Below, in pieces: positions 12,590 through 24,288 of a stretch of 64,000 nt of DNA (the first letter of the stretch is position 1; the number at the start of each line of letters is the position of its first letter). The notes beneath the pieces were generated by a model that saw only the letters and a list, made by a program, of their open reading frames with translations, was not told the DNA's origin and made no database searches. Made by a program: the position numbers and the translations under genes. The stretch covers positions 77,463,747 through 77,527,746 of the forward strand of contig NC_088784.1 of the NCBI RefSeq assembly GCF_958450345.1, written 5' to 3'. The DNA is from Calliphora vicina. Lineage: Eukaryota; Arthropoda; Insecta; Diptera; Calliphoridae.

Positions 12590-14340
12590 AAAAATGGCAG
12601 GAATTTGAAAACATATGCAGAAGCTTATGGTGAATTTGAACTATCGGTTTCAAAGTCCGAGAGATGGTTTGTGCGGTTCAGAAGTGGAGATTTTGACACG
12701 GAAGACAAAGATCGCCCATACCAGCGAAATATGTTTAAGAAAACATCTTAACATTTGTGGAACTCTGTCGAAAATTTTTGGTTCTAGAATGAGAAACTAA
12801 GATCGCCCAGGCCGGCCAAGAATTGGAGGCATTACTCCAATTCACAGGGAACCTGTACCGAACACAACAGATTCGTTTGAAGCGAGCTTTGAACGAAAAA
12901 AGCCTAGAATATGCGACCAGACATGAAACCGTAATATTCCACTATGACAACGATCGGCCACATCTAGCAATACCTTTTAAAACTGTGTTTAGAATGAAGT
13001 GGTTGGGGAAAACTCCATTAAGATTATAGTCTAACTCAACCAGAACTAGCATTGAGAGATACTCAAGCAGCAATTTCAAAATGTTTTCCAGCAGCAGGAT
13101 TCATCCAAAAGCATAGAAATTGGGTGCCATACGAATTGAAGATGAGAGACCTTGAAAAACGAATTTTCATGTCCGAACGGTATAAAAGAAAATCATTTGA
13201 GCACCGTATCATCATAACCCGAAGCGTAAGAGATTGTCAGTCCAATTATGAATAAAAATTCCCCGGGAATTTTTTGAATTGATCGAAATCTGTGCCAGAA
13301 CATCACAGGGTACCTGTACCGAACACAACTCATTCGTTTGCGGAACTGTTATACTCCATCATGACAACACTCGGCAACATGTTGCAATACCTGTTAAAAA
13401 CTATTTAAAATGAGGTTGTTGGGGAGTTTTTGGGGGTTCCATCGGTTTCAACGTGTGATAGTGTTTTTTTCGGTTCAGAAGTGGAGATTTTGACACGGAA
13501 GACAAAATCGCCCAGGTCAGCCTAAAAAGTTTGAAGATCAAGAATTGTAGGCATTATTATATGAAAATTGTTGTCTTGCAAAATTATTGGGAGCTACTCA
13601 AGCAGAAATTTCAAAATTTTTTCGAGCAGTAGGGACATTGGGTACCATAAGAATTGAAGCCGAGAGACTTTTAAAAGCGATTTTGCATGTCCAAAATAAT
13701 GCTTGAACGATATAAAAGAAAATCATTTTTGCACCGAATCATTACTTGTGAAATGGATCCATTACGATAACCCGAAGTTTAAGAGATCGTATGTGAAGAT
13801 CGGCTAACTGGCCGAATCGACAACAAAGCCAAATATCCATGGTAATTCTCAAAAAGGTGTTTCTATTATAAACAGCTGAAATCTAACCAGACCATCACAG
13901 GAACCTGTACCGAACACAACTTATCCGTCTGAAGTGATCATTGGCCGAAAAACGACCAGATTATCCGGCCAGACATGAAACTGTAATATTCCATCATGAC
14001 AACGCTCGGCCACATGTTGCAATATCTGTTAAAAAGTATTTTGAATGAAATGGATGGGAAGTTTTACCTCACCCGCTTTATAGTCCAGAACTTGCACCGT
14101 CCGAATACTATTTATTGCGATCGATGCAGAACACTCTCTCTGTGATACTTTTCACTTTGAAACAGAGCATCCGATATTGGCTTGATTCGTTGATGCAGTT
14201 ATATTGGCTCGGAATCCATATGTTGCCAGAAAGATGAAAACAATTATATTTTCATCTTTCTGACAACATATGGATTCCGAGCCAATGGCCAATACTTTGA
14301 ATTTGAAAATTATATTGTACAAATGATTCAAAATAAAATC
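12590..14340 (+). mobile_element. cluster of rearranged mariner fragments
   Basis: At least two mariner copies lie head to tail and scrambled: an N-terminal piece (12610-12720), a foreign joint (12735-12812), a central-to-C-terminal piece (12846-13030), another N-terminal piece (13050-13255), then a longer copy from 13310 through 14340 with the NWVPYEL-like, HHDNARPH-like and C-terminal blocks. Stops and frameshifts throughout. The joint at 12735-12812 is shared with the mariner at 16023-16930, so a chimeric form was itself copied. Confidence 0.8.
14203..14286. repeat. near-perfect palindrome inside mariner relic
   Basis: Arms 14203-14240 and 14249-14286 are inverted copies of 38 bp with one mismatch, separated by an 8-nt loop (CAATTATA). 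The arm is the mariner C-terminal text ATTGGCTCGGAATCCATATG, so one strand of a mariner has been folded back and duplicated. Confidence 0.95.
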
Positions 14341-14355
14341 TAACAATTTAAAAAA

Positions 14356-14884
14356 ACCCTTAAAAAACCTTCGTGAGAAGGGTATATATAAGTTTGTCAT
14401 TCCGTTTGTAATTTCCACAATATCATTTTCGACCCTATAAAGTATATATATTCTGGAACCTTATAGATAGCGGAGTCGATTAAGCCATGTCCATCTGTCT
14501 GTCTGTTGAAATCAATTTTCTGAAGAACCCAGATATCTTCGGGATCCAAATCTTTAATAATTCTGTCAGACATGCTTTCGAGAAGTTTCCTATTTAAAAT
14601 CAGCAAAATCGGTCCACAAATGTGAAAAAACCAGGACAACCTCGATTTTTGACCTACATATATCTGGATTACTAAGTCATTAATAAAGACAATATGGATA
14701 TCTAATGATACACATTTCAGAGACCTTTGCAACGACGTATATAAGGCCATAGTAAGTTGGACCTACAAAGGGTCAAAAAAATAAATTTTGTTTACCTAAA
14801 AATATTTAAAATTTGTATTTTGAAGTACAATTTGGTGAAGTGTATATAATATTCGGCACAGCCGAATATAGCTCTCTTACTTGT
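14356..14884 (+). mobile_element. DINE-1/INE-1-like repeat, copy 2
   Basis: Starts with the CCTTCGTGAGAAGGGTATATA stem-loop side and ends GCCGAATATAGCTCTCTTACTTGTT, with the GCCATGTCCATCTGTCTGTC core at 14484. Joins the mariner relic directly on its left. Confidence 0.75.
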
Positions 14885-15115
14885 TAATCCTAAATTAATA
14901 AATTGATATAAACGTGCACCCTAATTCAAGCAATTGTAGAAAATAGTGATTTTTTAAAAAAAATTATCTTTAAATAACAAAAATTTCGCAATTTCAAAAT
15001 AATTGTTTTTATTATTCATTAAAAACAGAACAAATCTGTTTAATTTCAAAAATTATTACGATTCCTTAAACGGACATTTATTTATGAGCTTACAAATCCA
15101 ACAAAATACTTATGT

Positions 15116-15271
15116 CCGTAATTTCAACAAATAGATATCTATCAGTGCTTAGTTTATGGAGTAAATATGTATATTTGGTAATTTTAACCCATAGGATATT
15201 GATTTGAAATTTATGTGACTTACCTTTTTAGTGTATTTTGTACCGTAGATATCTATTTGTTGAAATTACGG
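15116..15271. repeat. fold-back element with perfect 26-bp inverted arms
   Basis: Arms 15116-15141 and 15246-15271 are perfect inverted copies, beginning CCGTAATTTCAACAAATAGA, around a 104-bp spacer. Looks like a small MITE; no unambiguous target duplication could be read next to it. Confidence 0.85.
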
Positions 15272-15834
15272 TCATTAATTCAACTACCGTACCTAGCCTT
15301 TCTCTATGTTTCATTCAATAAACAAACTTGTGTTATCTAGAATTAATATTTTTGTTTGCCGTGCCTGCACTTTTTATATGGAAACTCATAATGGGTGTGG
15401 ATGGAAATCGTAACAGAAGTCACTAAAAATATTTATAGATGACCAAGTTCAGTTTGCATATTTTGTAGCAAAATATTCCAAAAAATTCGAAAATGAAGAT
15501 TTTGTGATTTTTCTGAACATTTTTGACTTTGAGAATTATGAAACGTGTCAGCAATTTTATTGAGTAAGATGTAAAAATATTATGAGCACCCCTAGATAAC
15601 TTAACGCTTACAACAATGTCCAGCCCAGTTATGAATTAAAATACTCGCGGATGTTACTATTGAAGAGATTCGAGCCGAAACAATCGAAAATGTTCTGAAA
15701 ATTGGGTTGATGGGATGATGTACTGCAGAGCCAGTCTGGTAGTCATATTATTGATATTGTGTTCCATTCTTAAGGTCTTCCAGAAAATGTTTAAAAGTGA
15801 TTTTCAAAATGCGGGATTTTTTAAATGTTTTAGC
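15272..15834. other. intergenic, nothing recognised
   Basis: No coding frame or repeat recognised, apart from the AT-rich composition shared with neighbours. Confidence 0.45.
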
Positions 15835-16022
15835 CATAGAGAATAGACATAGAGCGGAAACTCTCCTGTCAAAGACCTAACTCAGTTGTCAGAAACCTAA
15901 GTGGTGAGAATGTATTAGTAGAAAAAACTATGTGGAAACATAAACAACACTCGTATGTGTGATTATTTTGAGTAAATTTTTTGTTTGAGTTTTTTTCTAG
16001 TTTCCGCTCTATGTTCTCTATG
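15835..16022 (-). mobile_element. hAT-type MITE copy 3, inserted in the end of a mariner
   Basis: 188 bp, inverted relative to copies 1 and 2. Flanking 8-mers are GTTTTAGC (15827-15834) and GTTTTATC (16023-16030), a 7/8 match. The flank plus TTTTATTTTGAAACATTTG is the 3' edge of the adjacent mariner, as seen uninterrupted at 3238 and 22175, so this MITE moved after that mariner had landed. Confidence 0.9.
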
Positions 16023-16930
16023 GTTTTATCTTTTATTTTGAAACATTTGTACAATATAAATTTATTCAAAGTATTGGCCATTGTTAGCTATGACCTTTTC
16101 CCATCTTTCTGACAACATATGGATTTCGAGGCAAAAGAACTGCTCATCCTTTGAGGCCAAGAACGAATCTACCCCATATCGAATACTCTGTTTGAATTGC
16201 AGCGTATCCCAGAGTGAGCGGTCTGCATCGACTATAAGGCGGGTGAGGCAAAACTTCCCAGCCACTTCTTTCTAAATAGTTTTTAACAGGTATTGCAACA
16301 TGTGACCGAGCGTTGTCATGATTTAATATTACGGTTTCATATCTGGCTGTTTTTCGGCAAATTCTCACTTCAAACGAATCTATTACTTTCGGTACAGGTT
16401 CCCTGTGAGGCTCTGGCTAGATTTCGGTAGCTCATAATAGATAGGACCCTTTTGCCAACCACCAAATACAGAGCATTACCTTAGCGCCATGGATATTTGG
16501 TTTTGGTATCGATTCGGCTGGTTGGCCGGGCTTCACGTACGATCTTTTACGCTTCGGGTTATCGTAATGCATCCATTTTTCATCGCCAGTAATCATTCGG
16601 TGAAAAATTATTTTCTTTTAGTGTTCAAGCATCATTTCTTCCAAATTCTCTCGGCTTCAATTCGTATGGTACCCAATTTCCCAGCTTTGGATGAATCCTG
16701 CTGCTCGCAAACGTTTTGAAATTGCTGCTTGAGTAGCTCCCAATGATTTTGCAAGCTCTTGTTGAGTTTTACAACAATCTTCATGGAGTAATGCCTCCAA
16801 TTCTTGCCGTTCAAACTTTTTTGGCCGGCCTGGGCGATCTTATTTTCTCATTCTAGAACCAGAAAGTTTAGACAGAGTTCCACAAATGTTCAGATGCTTT
16901 CTTAGTTTTGCATCTGAACATTTGTAAATT
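16023..16930 (-). mobile_element. mariner transposon, decayed and chimeric at its 5' side
   Basis: From 16830 downward on the minus strand the copy follows mariner transposase (GRPKKFERQELEALLH-like start, NWVPYEL-type motif near 16660, catalytic blocks, C-terminus at about 16070). Beyond 16835 the mariner homology stops and is replaced by sequence also found at the joint 12735-12812 of another copy, ending in a perfect hairpin. Frames are broken by indels. Confidence 0.82.
16882..16925. repeat. perfect 16-bp hairpin at the end of the chimeric mariner
   Basis: ACAAATGTTCAGATGC (16882-16897) is followed after 12 nt by its exact inverse (16910-16925). Only the inner side is shared with the related copy near 12740, so the outer arm was probably made by fold-back repair at the broken transposon end. 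Confidence 0.9.
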
Positions 16931-18152
16931 TTTAGGAAAATAAAATCTAATAAGAATAAAAGTACCTTTGTCCTATTTAAAGTACCAAATATGTAACACT
17001 TCCATGACATTTACTGCTGTCAGTCTGAAAGAGTATGTGCGTGCCATCACCAACTAGTGAGGTAGGTATCAATATCGTACCAGTCATATCATACTAAAGT
17101 CTACTACATGCGCACTATAACCCCCATCATAAAATCATGACCATTTTTTTTTTCGTTTCGTTTTTTAATTCACAGTGTGGTTTTTGCGTGCAAAATGAAA
17201 ATGCTATTTTGACAGTAAATTGAAATAGTAGCAGAAAAGAGAATATAAATAAAAGAACTTAAATTCACACATTATGTATGATAATTTACCCCAGTTTGTT
17301 GGTCACAGTCAAGTGTAGCCAAACAATGAGTGTTTCTACTTTAACAATATCTAAATAAAACTTAATGATTTTAAAATTTTGGTTTAAAAAAAAATCCCCA
17401 AAAAAAAAAGTCGTGTCTCTTAAATAAAAGATGATTTCATCATACCATTTATTATAATATGAAGGTACTTTAGTTGTTTAATGCATTCATATTAATTTAT
17501 TATAATCCTTTTATTAAATGAATTTAACAAAAAAGAATTAAATTAAATCATACTTAGGGGAGTATTTAACAGCAGACATTTTTGTGGAGATTCGAAAAAA
17601 GAAAAAAATACCTCCTTTAGTTCATTCGTTCTTTTAGGTCCTTTGCTTATTAGGAATCGACAGCATCATTTTTAATCAACCCATTTTTCTTACTCACTGT
17701 ACTAACTTTTAAAAATAACACAAATTAATTGAATAAAGTTTTGTTTGAAGTTGTGTCCACATGACCTAGTTTTATTAGAAAAAACTCACCGGAAACTCCT
17801 CAAGCTCTGAAATATTGTACAAATAACTTTGATGATCTTAAAAGACTTCAAAATAAAATTAGAAGCTAATTATCAATTAAATACCACGCCCAATTTAATG
17901 AGGTTCAAAATGCTAAATTCATCTCTACATTTTATAAATTACCGGTACTACCAAACACTTATTGTTAATGTTATGTTAATATCCACTGTTACGCCCACTT
18001 TCAGGTGAATAGGTAATACTTAGTAGTAGCCCTCTTGCTACCACTTTCGTTTAATGCGTAATATGTTAAATGTCAAAGGTTACAGTTTGAGATTACACAG
18101 AAAAAAACACAATCTAAATTTAAGGTTATTATTTTGCCGAAATCATACTTAA
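16931..18152. other. intergenic, no gene seen
   Basis: AT-rich, with no open frame of note on either strand and no terminal-repeat pair recognised. Confidence 0.5.
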
Positions 18153-18242
18153 ACAAGTAAGAAAGTATGGTCGGTCAAGCCCGACCATATAATACCCTAC
18201 ACCAAGTAAATGAGCAAAAAAATTTTTCTTTTAAAATTTCAA

Positions 18243-18919
18243 TCTATATACATGTACCGAATGAACTCAAAAACGGCTGGACCGATTTTAATGAAATTTT
18301 TAGCGGATCTTCAGAATAGCCTGGCGGGTAACACTGTATTGAATTTGATCCCGCTTCCCAAGTACGAAGTTCCTTCAAATTTATTTCACAGGAAATTAAG
18401 CTACAGAAGCCGAACGCTATCAACGAACATGCGTGTGCATTTGCTGCAATATCCTTCTGCCGAAACTTTCTCAAAGCAATTGTCGGACATCGGAAATGGT
18501 AAATTTCCAATTGATCCCTCCACAAATGAGATTTCATTCCCGGACTTCTGCCAAATGGAAATGAATATTCAAGAAGTTGTCGACAAAGTATTCCCAAGTC
18601 TTACAACCAACAACAACAATTCGGATTGGCTGTTGGAACATGCAATTTTGGCACCAACAAATTATGATGTTAACAAGCTCAATAAGCAAATACAATTGAA
18701 ACTGCCTGGTGAAACAATAAAATACAAATAGATTGACACAGTAATGAACGAAGAACAAGCCGTCGATTATCCTACTGAATTTTTGAATTCATTGGAACCA
18801 GCCGGAATGCCACCATATGTATTAACACTTTGTCCGACACTGTATATTAAAATCGAGATGCACTATAAAACAGATGTTTTCTAAGGGCCAGCAACGCGGA
18901 CCGGACCGGGTTCAGCTAG
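18243..18919 (+). mobile_element. small Helitron, 677 bp, with both ends visible
   Basis: Starts TCTATATACATG with the ACTCAAAAACGGCTGGACCGA text common at insect Helitron starts, and ends in CTAG after a GC-rich stretch (CGCGGACCGGACCGGGTTCAG). It lies between an A (18242) and a T (18920), the known Helitron A-T target, without target duplication. Removing it rejoins the surrounding DINE-like repeat. It carries only a piece of the Rep/helicase gene, so it is non-autonomous. Confidence 0.85.
18400..18884 (+). pseudogene. Helitron RepHel helicase fragment (C-terminal part)
   Basis: The frame from about 18400 reads a piece of the PIF1-like helicase of Helitrons: LSTNMRVHL, ETFSKQLSDIGNG, LLEHAILAPTNYDVNKLN, then LPGETIKYK. 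A TAG at 18729 stands where a serine codon is usual, after which the same frame continues IDTVMNEEQAV...YPTEFLNSLEPAGMPP to a stop at 18882. The Rep nuclease and the helicase Walker motifs are absent. The apparent upstream start at 18210 lies outside the Helitron and is not a real start. Confidence 0.85.
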
Positions 18920-19634
18920 TAATTTATATTTTTGAGTGATTTTCCGAAGTGGGCCTTATATGGGGTCTATGACCAATTATGGACCGATCACCATGAAATT
19001 AGGTCGTGTGATTTATGTCTATATGAAAGTTTACTATGTTGAATTTTGTGAGTATACCAACATTTTTAAGCGATTTATGCACGTTAAAGTGATTTTCGGA
19101 AACGGGTCTATATGGGAGCTATGACTAATTATGGACCGATCGTAACAAAATTTGGTCACATGAATTTTGTATATATAAAACTTATTTGGAGCGCAATTTG
19201 TGGAGATACATTTATAAATTAATCATTTATGACCGATAAAGTCCAATTTCGGAAGGACGTTTGTATGGGGGCTAGGAGAAATAATGGACCGATTTCAGCC
19301 ATTTTCAATAGGCTTGGTCCTTGGGCCGAAAAAATAATATGTACCAAATTTGATCGAAATATCTTCAAAATTGCGACATGTACTCTGCGCACAAAGTTTA
19401 CATGAATCAGACCAACGGACGGACATCGTTTAATCGACTCAGAAAGTGATTCTAATTCGATCGGTATACCTTAAGGTGGATGTTAGACTAATATTTTTGG
19501 GCGTTACAAACATCTGCACAAACGCATTATACCCTCCCCACTATGGTGGTGTAGGGTATAAAAATTACTTAAAATAATTATGCATATGATGATTTTGTTT
19601 TCTCATATTTTTATACCCTTCGCCCTCTTCTGCT

Positions 19635-20361
19635 CTTCAATTCTATTTTAACAAGATCCCAATATCTCTCCATATTGTTTGCCATGTCAAGAACTTTTTG
19701 GGAAAATTTTCTGCTTTTGGGTCCTAAACTTTTATACAACAAGCATCAGAAACATAAAAATATTGACCCGGAAGCTGTGAAAAATTTTCCAGCATATACG
19801 TTTCGTCATCCATTATATTTTTTTGTATAAAATTTGATTTCAATTTCCGTGCTCTGTCTTTGGCCTCTAAATTTTTAGCAGAGATTTTTGTCAGGAACTT
19901 TTTGAACCTTGCATGCTTTTAAACCTTCATTGGATTTTACTTTTCGTACCAAATAGTCCAAATACTGAGCTAACGGGACTGTTTTCCTAATGGATGTGTT
20001 GGGAGCTCTTTTGAAAATGTGGACTATTCCTTCTACCTGAACCAGGTTTTCTATTAACGGACAAGTTCTCCCGATACTGTTTAATACGATTGGAATCAGT
20101 TTGACGTTTGACCTTTGATTGTATGGCAAACTTTTTGTAGGACCAAGTTGGGTTTTGTTGAAAATATTTAATAATTTTAGTACACACTATTTTCTGGTCA
20201 CTCATTTTAATCAGATTAACAACAAATAAACGTAATTGATATTATACATAATAACTGACACGATTTACAAAGGTAACTTGATCAAAAAAAAAAGTCAAGT
20301 AATACTTGGGTTAAAAGTTTTAATGAAAAACGTGTGTTAAGGTTTTTTCGATATCAGTCCT
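19635..20361 (-). pseudogene. DD37E transposon relic
   Basis: Similar to the intact element at 8619-9916 from its 5' end (inverse of AGGACTGATATCGAAAAAAC at 20361, followed by TA) through the HTH and linker (MSDQKIVCTKIIKYFQQNPT at 20205) to part of the catalytic domain. The 3' half is deleted and frames are shifted. It represents an older subfamily with slightly different ends. Confidence 0.85.
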
Positions 20362-20369
20362 TAGTCTGC

Positions 20370-20850
20370 TTTAAACTCTATGCAATTGGTTCAACGTTTC
20401 TCCAATTTGTTTATCCTTTCCAAAAAAAAAATAAGATTTGTTAAGGTCATCCAAATTGGTATGTTTTTTGAGATGATTTCATCGTTGGAGTCAAATTTCT
20501 TTCCGCTTAGACATTTCCGAGGAATAGAACGGAAGAGAGAACATTTCGTAGCCTAATTCATGGATATTTGCCAAGGAATCTGCACATGTGTGTACCCTTT
20601 TGTGCACCCGATTGTGAGCAAACGCGACAGACATCTTGTGGAAAGCTTTCTCATACCCAAGAGATCATTCTAAATTGAAACCACTGAGACATGTGAGATG
20701 CCTTTGACTTCCACAGTCTCTAGCACTTTCAATCGGTCAACACCATATCGTGATTTTTTTTCAATTGTTTCGGTTGTAGAAACCTCAACTGGGCATCCAC
20801 AACATTCGGCAACAACGAAATTCAGTAAATTACTTTTTTACCATTGAAAT
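20370..20850 (-). pseudogene. irritans-type mariner relic, internally deleted
   Basis: Minus-strand frames give RPVEVSTTETIEK, then GVDRLKVLETVEVKGISH and LGMRKLSTRCLSRLLTI, which parallel the N-terminal half of irritans-subfamily mariner transposases, then, after a deletion, a piece like the C-terminus (DLNKSYFFFGK). It is a different mariner subfamily from the other copies here. Multiple stops. Confidence 0.7.
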
Positions 20851-21491
20851 TGATGGTGCAGAGTTCTCATAGTATTAATCAAACTTAGCATTTATTGGAG
20901 TGATGATTTTTTTCCGCAAAAAAACTAATGCTTAATGAGCACACGAAATTTGTCAAACTTTATACTAAAATAACATGGCTTAAGATTGAGCATGCATAAA
21001 ATTAAAATTCACTTTTTTTCCAATTTCTCCTCAAGTGACGAGATAGTCTGTTATCAATGGATGTCAAACACAAACCAAATGACGCAGTCTGTTCAAATGT
21101 TGACAGCAGTAAACTGACAGATGCCTGTTGACAGGAGCAGTTTTGGACTTTCAGTTAAGATACGGGAAATTCAAAAAGTCGCAGACGTATTGACCCTTGC
21201 ATATTAATTATTAGAGAATAAAGCAGTTTTATTTTTTAGCTCGAGAGGCAATAACAACATTTTCAAACCATTATGAAATATTAGGACATTATGACATGAT
21301 ATGAGACCTTGTAATTTGACCATATATAGTATCACCAGGGCAACCAAAAATATGCAATATAGAGTTAGTTATTTATCCGTTTCAGAAAATTTTAATTTTG
21401 GTATCGATTTGTTAGTGCATATGCATTTTTGCATATTTAGCTTTTTATAGCATATTTTACTAATAACGGGATATTTTGGTTGCATTGCAAT
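20851..21491. other. intergenic, nothing recognised
   Basis: May include unrecognised ends of the irritans-type relic on its left; no frame or terminal repeat could be read with confidence. Confidence 0.4.
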
Positions 21492-22141
21492 TTTTATACC
21501 CTTCACCTTCGTGAGAAGTTTGTCATTCCATTTGTAATTTCCACAATATAATTTTCCGACCCTATAAAGTATATATATTCTGGATCCTTATAGATAGCGG
21601 AGTCGATTAAGCCATGCCCGTCTGTCTGTCCGTCTGTTGAAATCAATTTTCTGAAGACCCCAGATATCTTCGGGATCCAAATCTTAAATAATTCTATCAG
21701 ACATGCTTTCGAGAAATTTCCTATTTAAAATCAACATAATCGGTCCACAAATGGCAGAGATATGAGGAGAAAACCAGGACAGCCTCGATTTTTGACCTAT
21801 ATCTGGATTACTAAGTCATTAATATAGACAATATGGATATCTAATGATAGATATATCAAAGACCTTTGCAGCGACGTATATAAGACCATAGTAAGTTGGA
21901 CCTACAATGGGTCAAAATAAAAAAAATATTTTTTAACTCGAATTTTTTTTCACTCAAAAAAAAATTTTAAAAACAAAAATTTTTTTTAAAATTTAAAACA
22001 AAAAGTTTCAAAATAACAATTGGGAAAATTTTTTTCCAAAAAATTAAAAAAAAAAATTTTGGAAGAAAAAAATAAATTTTGTTTATAATTTGGTGAAGGG
22101 TATATAAGATTCGACACAGCCGAATATAGCTCTCTTACTTG
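21492..22141 (+). mobile_element. DINE-1/INE-1-like repeat, copy 3
   Basis: Full-length looking copy from ATACCCTTCACCTTCGTGAG to CCGAATATAGCTCTCTTACTTG, with the GCCATGCCCGTCTGTCTGTC core at 21612 and a long A/T-homopolymer stretch near its end. Confidence 0.8.
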
Positions 22142-22164
22142 ATTTTTCTATAAATGAGGGATGT

Positions 22165-22450
22165 TTTAAAATTTTTAGCTTTTATTTTGAAACATTTGTA
22201 CAATATATTATCGCACAACCAGTTCAAAAGTGACACAACTCAAAACTAAAATTTTTCAGAAAAATATACAGATACCAATTGAAACATAATGAAAGGCATA
22301 ATTGTTAACAACAGTTATAAACCCGAAAAATTAATTTTAAGTTGAGTAAAGTGACCTTTCCCATCATTCTGGCAACATATGGATTACGAACCAGATTTTC
22401 AGTATCTCATAATAGATAGAACACTTTTTTTTGGTCCCACCAAATAGAGA
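22165..22450 (-). mobile_element. mariner scraps
   Basis: 22170-22205 is the mariner 3' edge (TTTTATTTTGAAACATTTGT), and 22345-22450 holds short C-terminal and central blocks (inverse of text around 8290 and 7800) separated by unrelated sequence. Heavily decayed. Confidence 0.65.
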
Positions 22451-23058
22451 TTTCTCATAAATGTCTGAGAAATAATCAAAAGACCATGACTACCTCAATT
22501 TTTTTGGAAATATTTATGATTTTTATCTCGAATAAAAAAAACTATAAAAATATGAAACTTTTAAAAACTTTCAGAACTTTGAACTTTAAAAAATAATAGA
22601 ACATTGTTAAGGTCAATTTGGTGGGCTTTTATCATACATATGTATGAATTTAGAATAAACTTCATACATATAGTATTATTATGTGTATCATTTCAAAATC
22701 GTTCATACTTAATAAAAACACACACTTATTTCTATTTATGTTGTTTAATGATTTCTAAAACTTGCGAAAAAATGTCTATATTTTTATGAAAATATTTTCG
22801 TTCATCGTAGCGTAGGCGGCATAATTAGATACAACATCATATATATGTATTTGTTATTTTATATACATAGTACATTTATGTATATGTAGATACATATTTT
22901 ATAAATTTTTTGATAGAAAAACATTCGACAAGTGCGCCATTTAAAACTTGTCACACTTTAATAATAATAAAGTAAAAACTTATACTCTGTCACAAAAATG
23001 AAACAAACCATATACGTTTTTGTCTGGTTATTCGATTATATTTCAATATGTACTATTA
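22451..23058. other. AT-rich spacer, nothing recognised
   Basis: Repeated ATATATGTATTT-type strings, no frame with features. Confidence 0.45.
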
Positions 23059-23626
23059 AGGACTGAGATCGAAAAAACCTTAACACAAGTTTTTCATTAA
23101 AACTTTTAACCCAAGTATTATTTGATTTTTTTTTTTATCAAGTTAGCTTTGTAAAGCATGTCAGTTATTATGTTTAATGTCAATTATGTTCATTTGTTGC
23201 TAATCTGATTAAAATGAGAGACGAGAAAAAAAATGCGTACTAAAATTATTAAATATTTTCAACAAAACCCAACTTGATCCTACAAAAAGTTGGCCAAACA
23301 ATCAAAGGTCTGCCGTTAAACTGTTTCCAATGTTATTAAACAGTATCGGGAGAACTTGTCCGTTGATAGAAAACCTGGTTCAGGTAGAAGGAATGGTCCA
23401 CATGATGTTTCTAAAGCCAATAAATAGAAAGCATTTTCACAAGAGCTCCCAATACATCCGGTAGGAAAGCAGTCCGGTTAGCTCAGTACTTTGACTATTT
23501 GGTACAAAAATTTAAAGTCAATGCAGGTTTAAAAACATACAAGGCTCAAAAAGTTTCTGACTGGAATTCTGCTTAAAATTTAGAGGCTAAAGACAGAACA
23601 CGGAGACTGAAGTCAAATTTTATACA

Positions 23627-24286
23627 AACAAGTAAGAGAGCTATATTCGGCTGTGCCGAATCTTATATACCCTTCACCAAATTATAAATTTTTTTTAAAA
23701 TTTTCGAATTGTTTTTTTATTTTTTAATTTTTTTTTTTTTAAATTTTAATATTTTTTTTAAATTAAAAAAAAATTTTTGTTTTTTAAATTTTGTTTTGGT
23801 GAAAAAAAATACGGGTTAAAAAATATTTTTTCCGATTTTGAACCATTGTAGGTCCAACTTATATACGTCGTTGCAAAGGTCTTTGAAATATCTATCATTA
23901 GATATCCATATTGTCTATATTAATGACTTAGTAATCCAGATATAGGTCAAAAATCGTGGTTGTCCTGGTGTTTTCCTCATATCTCCGCCATTTGTGGACC
24001 GATTTTGCTGATTTTAAATAAGAAACTTCTCGAAAGCATGTCTGACAGAATTATTGAAGATTTGGATCCCGAAGATATCTGGGGTCTTCAGAAAATTGAT
24101 TTCAACAGACAGACAGACGGACATGGCTTAATCGACTCCGCTATCAATAATCATCCATAATATATATACTTTATAGGGTCGGAAAATTGCTTTTCAGAAG
24201 TTTCCTATTTAAAATCATCATCGGTCAATCGGTCCACAAATGGCTGAGATATGAGGAAAAAACCAGGACAATCTCGATTTTTGACC
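23627..24286 (-). mobile_element. two truncated DINE-1-like pieces, head to head
   Basis: 23627-24188 runs from ACAAGTAAGAGAGC to ACTTTATAGGGTCGGAAAATT and then stops short of its usual end. 24189-24286 is a piece of a second copy in the opposite orientation (TCCTATTTAAAATCA ... CGATTTTTGACC). The outer edge of the second piece is where the Tc1 element inserted. Confidence 0.7.
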
Positions 24287-24288
24287 TA

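Larger units (their letters stand above)
18153..19563 (-). mobile_element. DINE-like repeat, second subfamily, split by a Helitron
   Basis: Begins ACAAGTAAGAAAGTATGG with a GGTCGG...CCGACC hairpin and ATAATACCCTACACC; ends ACCCTCCCCACTATGGTGG-TGTAGGGTATA. It shares with the first DINE-like family the layout and the CGGACGGACATCG/AATCGACTC core (about 19415), but most internal text differs (GGACCGATC, ATATGGGAGCTATGAC). A 677-bp Helitron (18243-18919) interrupts it. A related copy lies at 38785-39290. Confidence 0.7.

Noticed and set aside
18210..18731. 173-codon frame as a host gene
   Set aside because: The first part lies outside the Helitron border and the rest is a helicase fragment of a Helitron with an in-frame stop.
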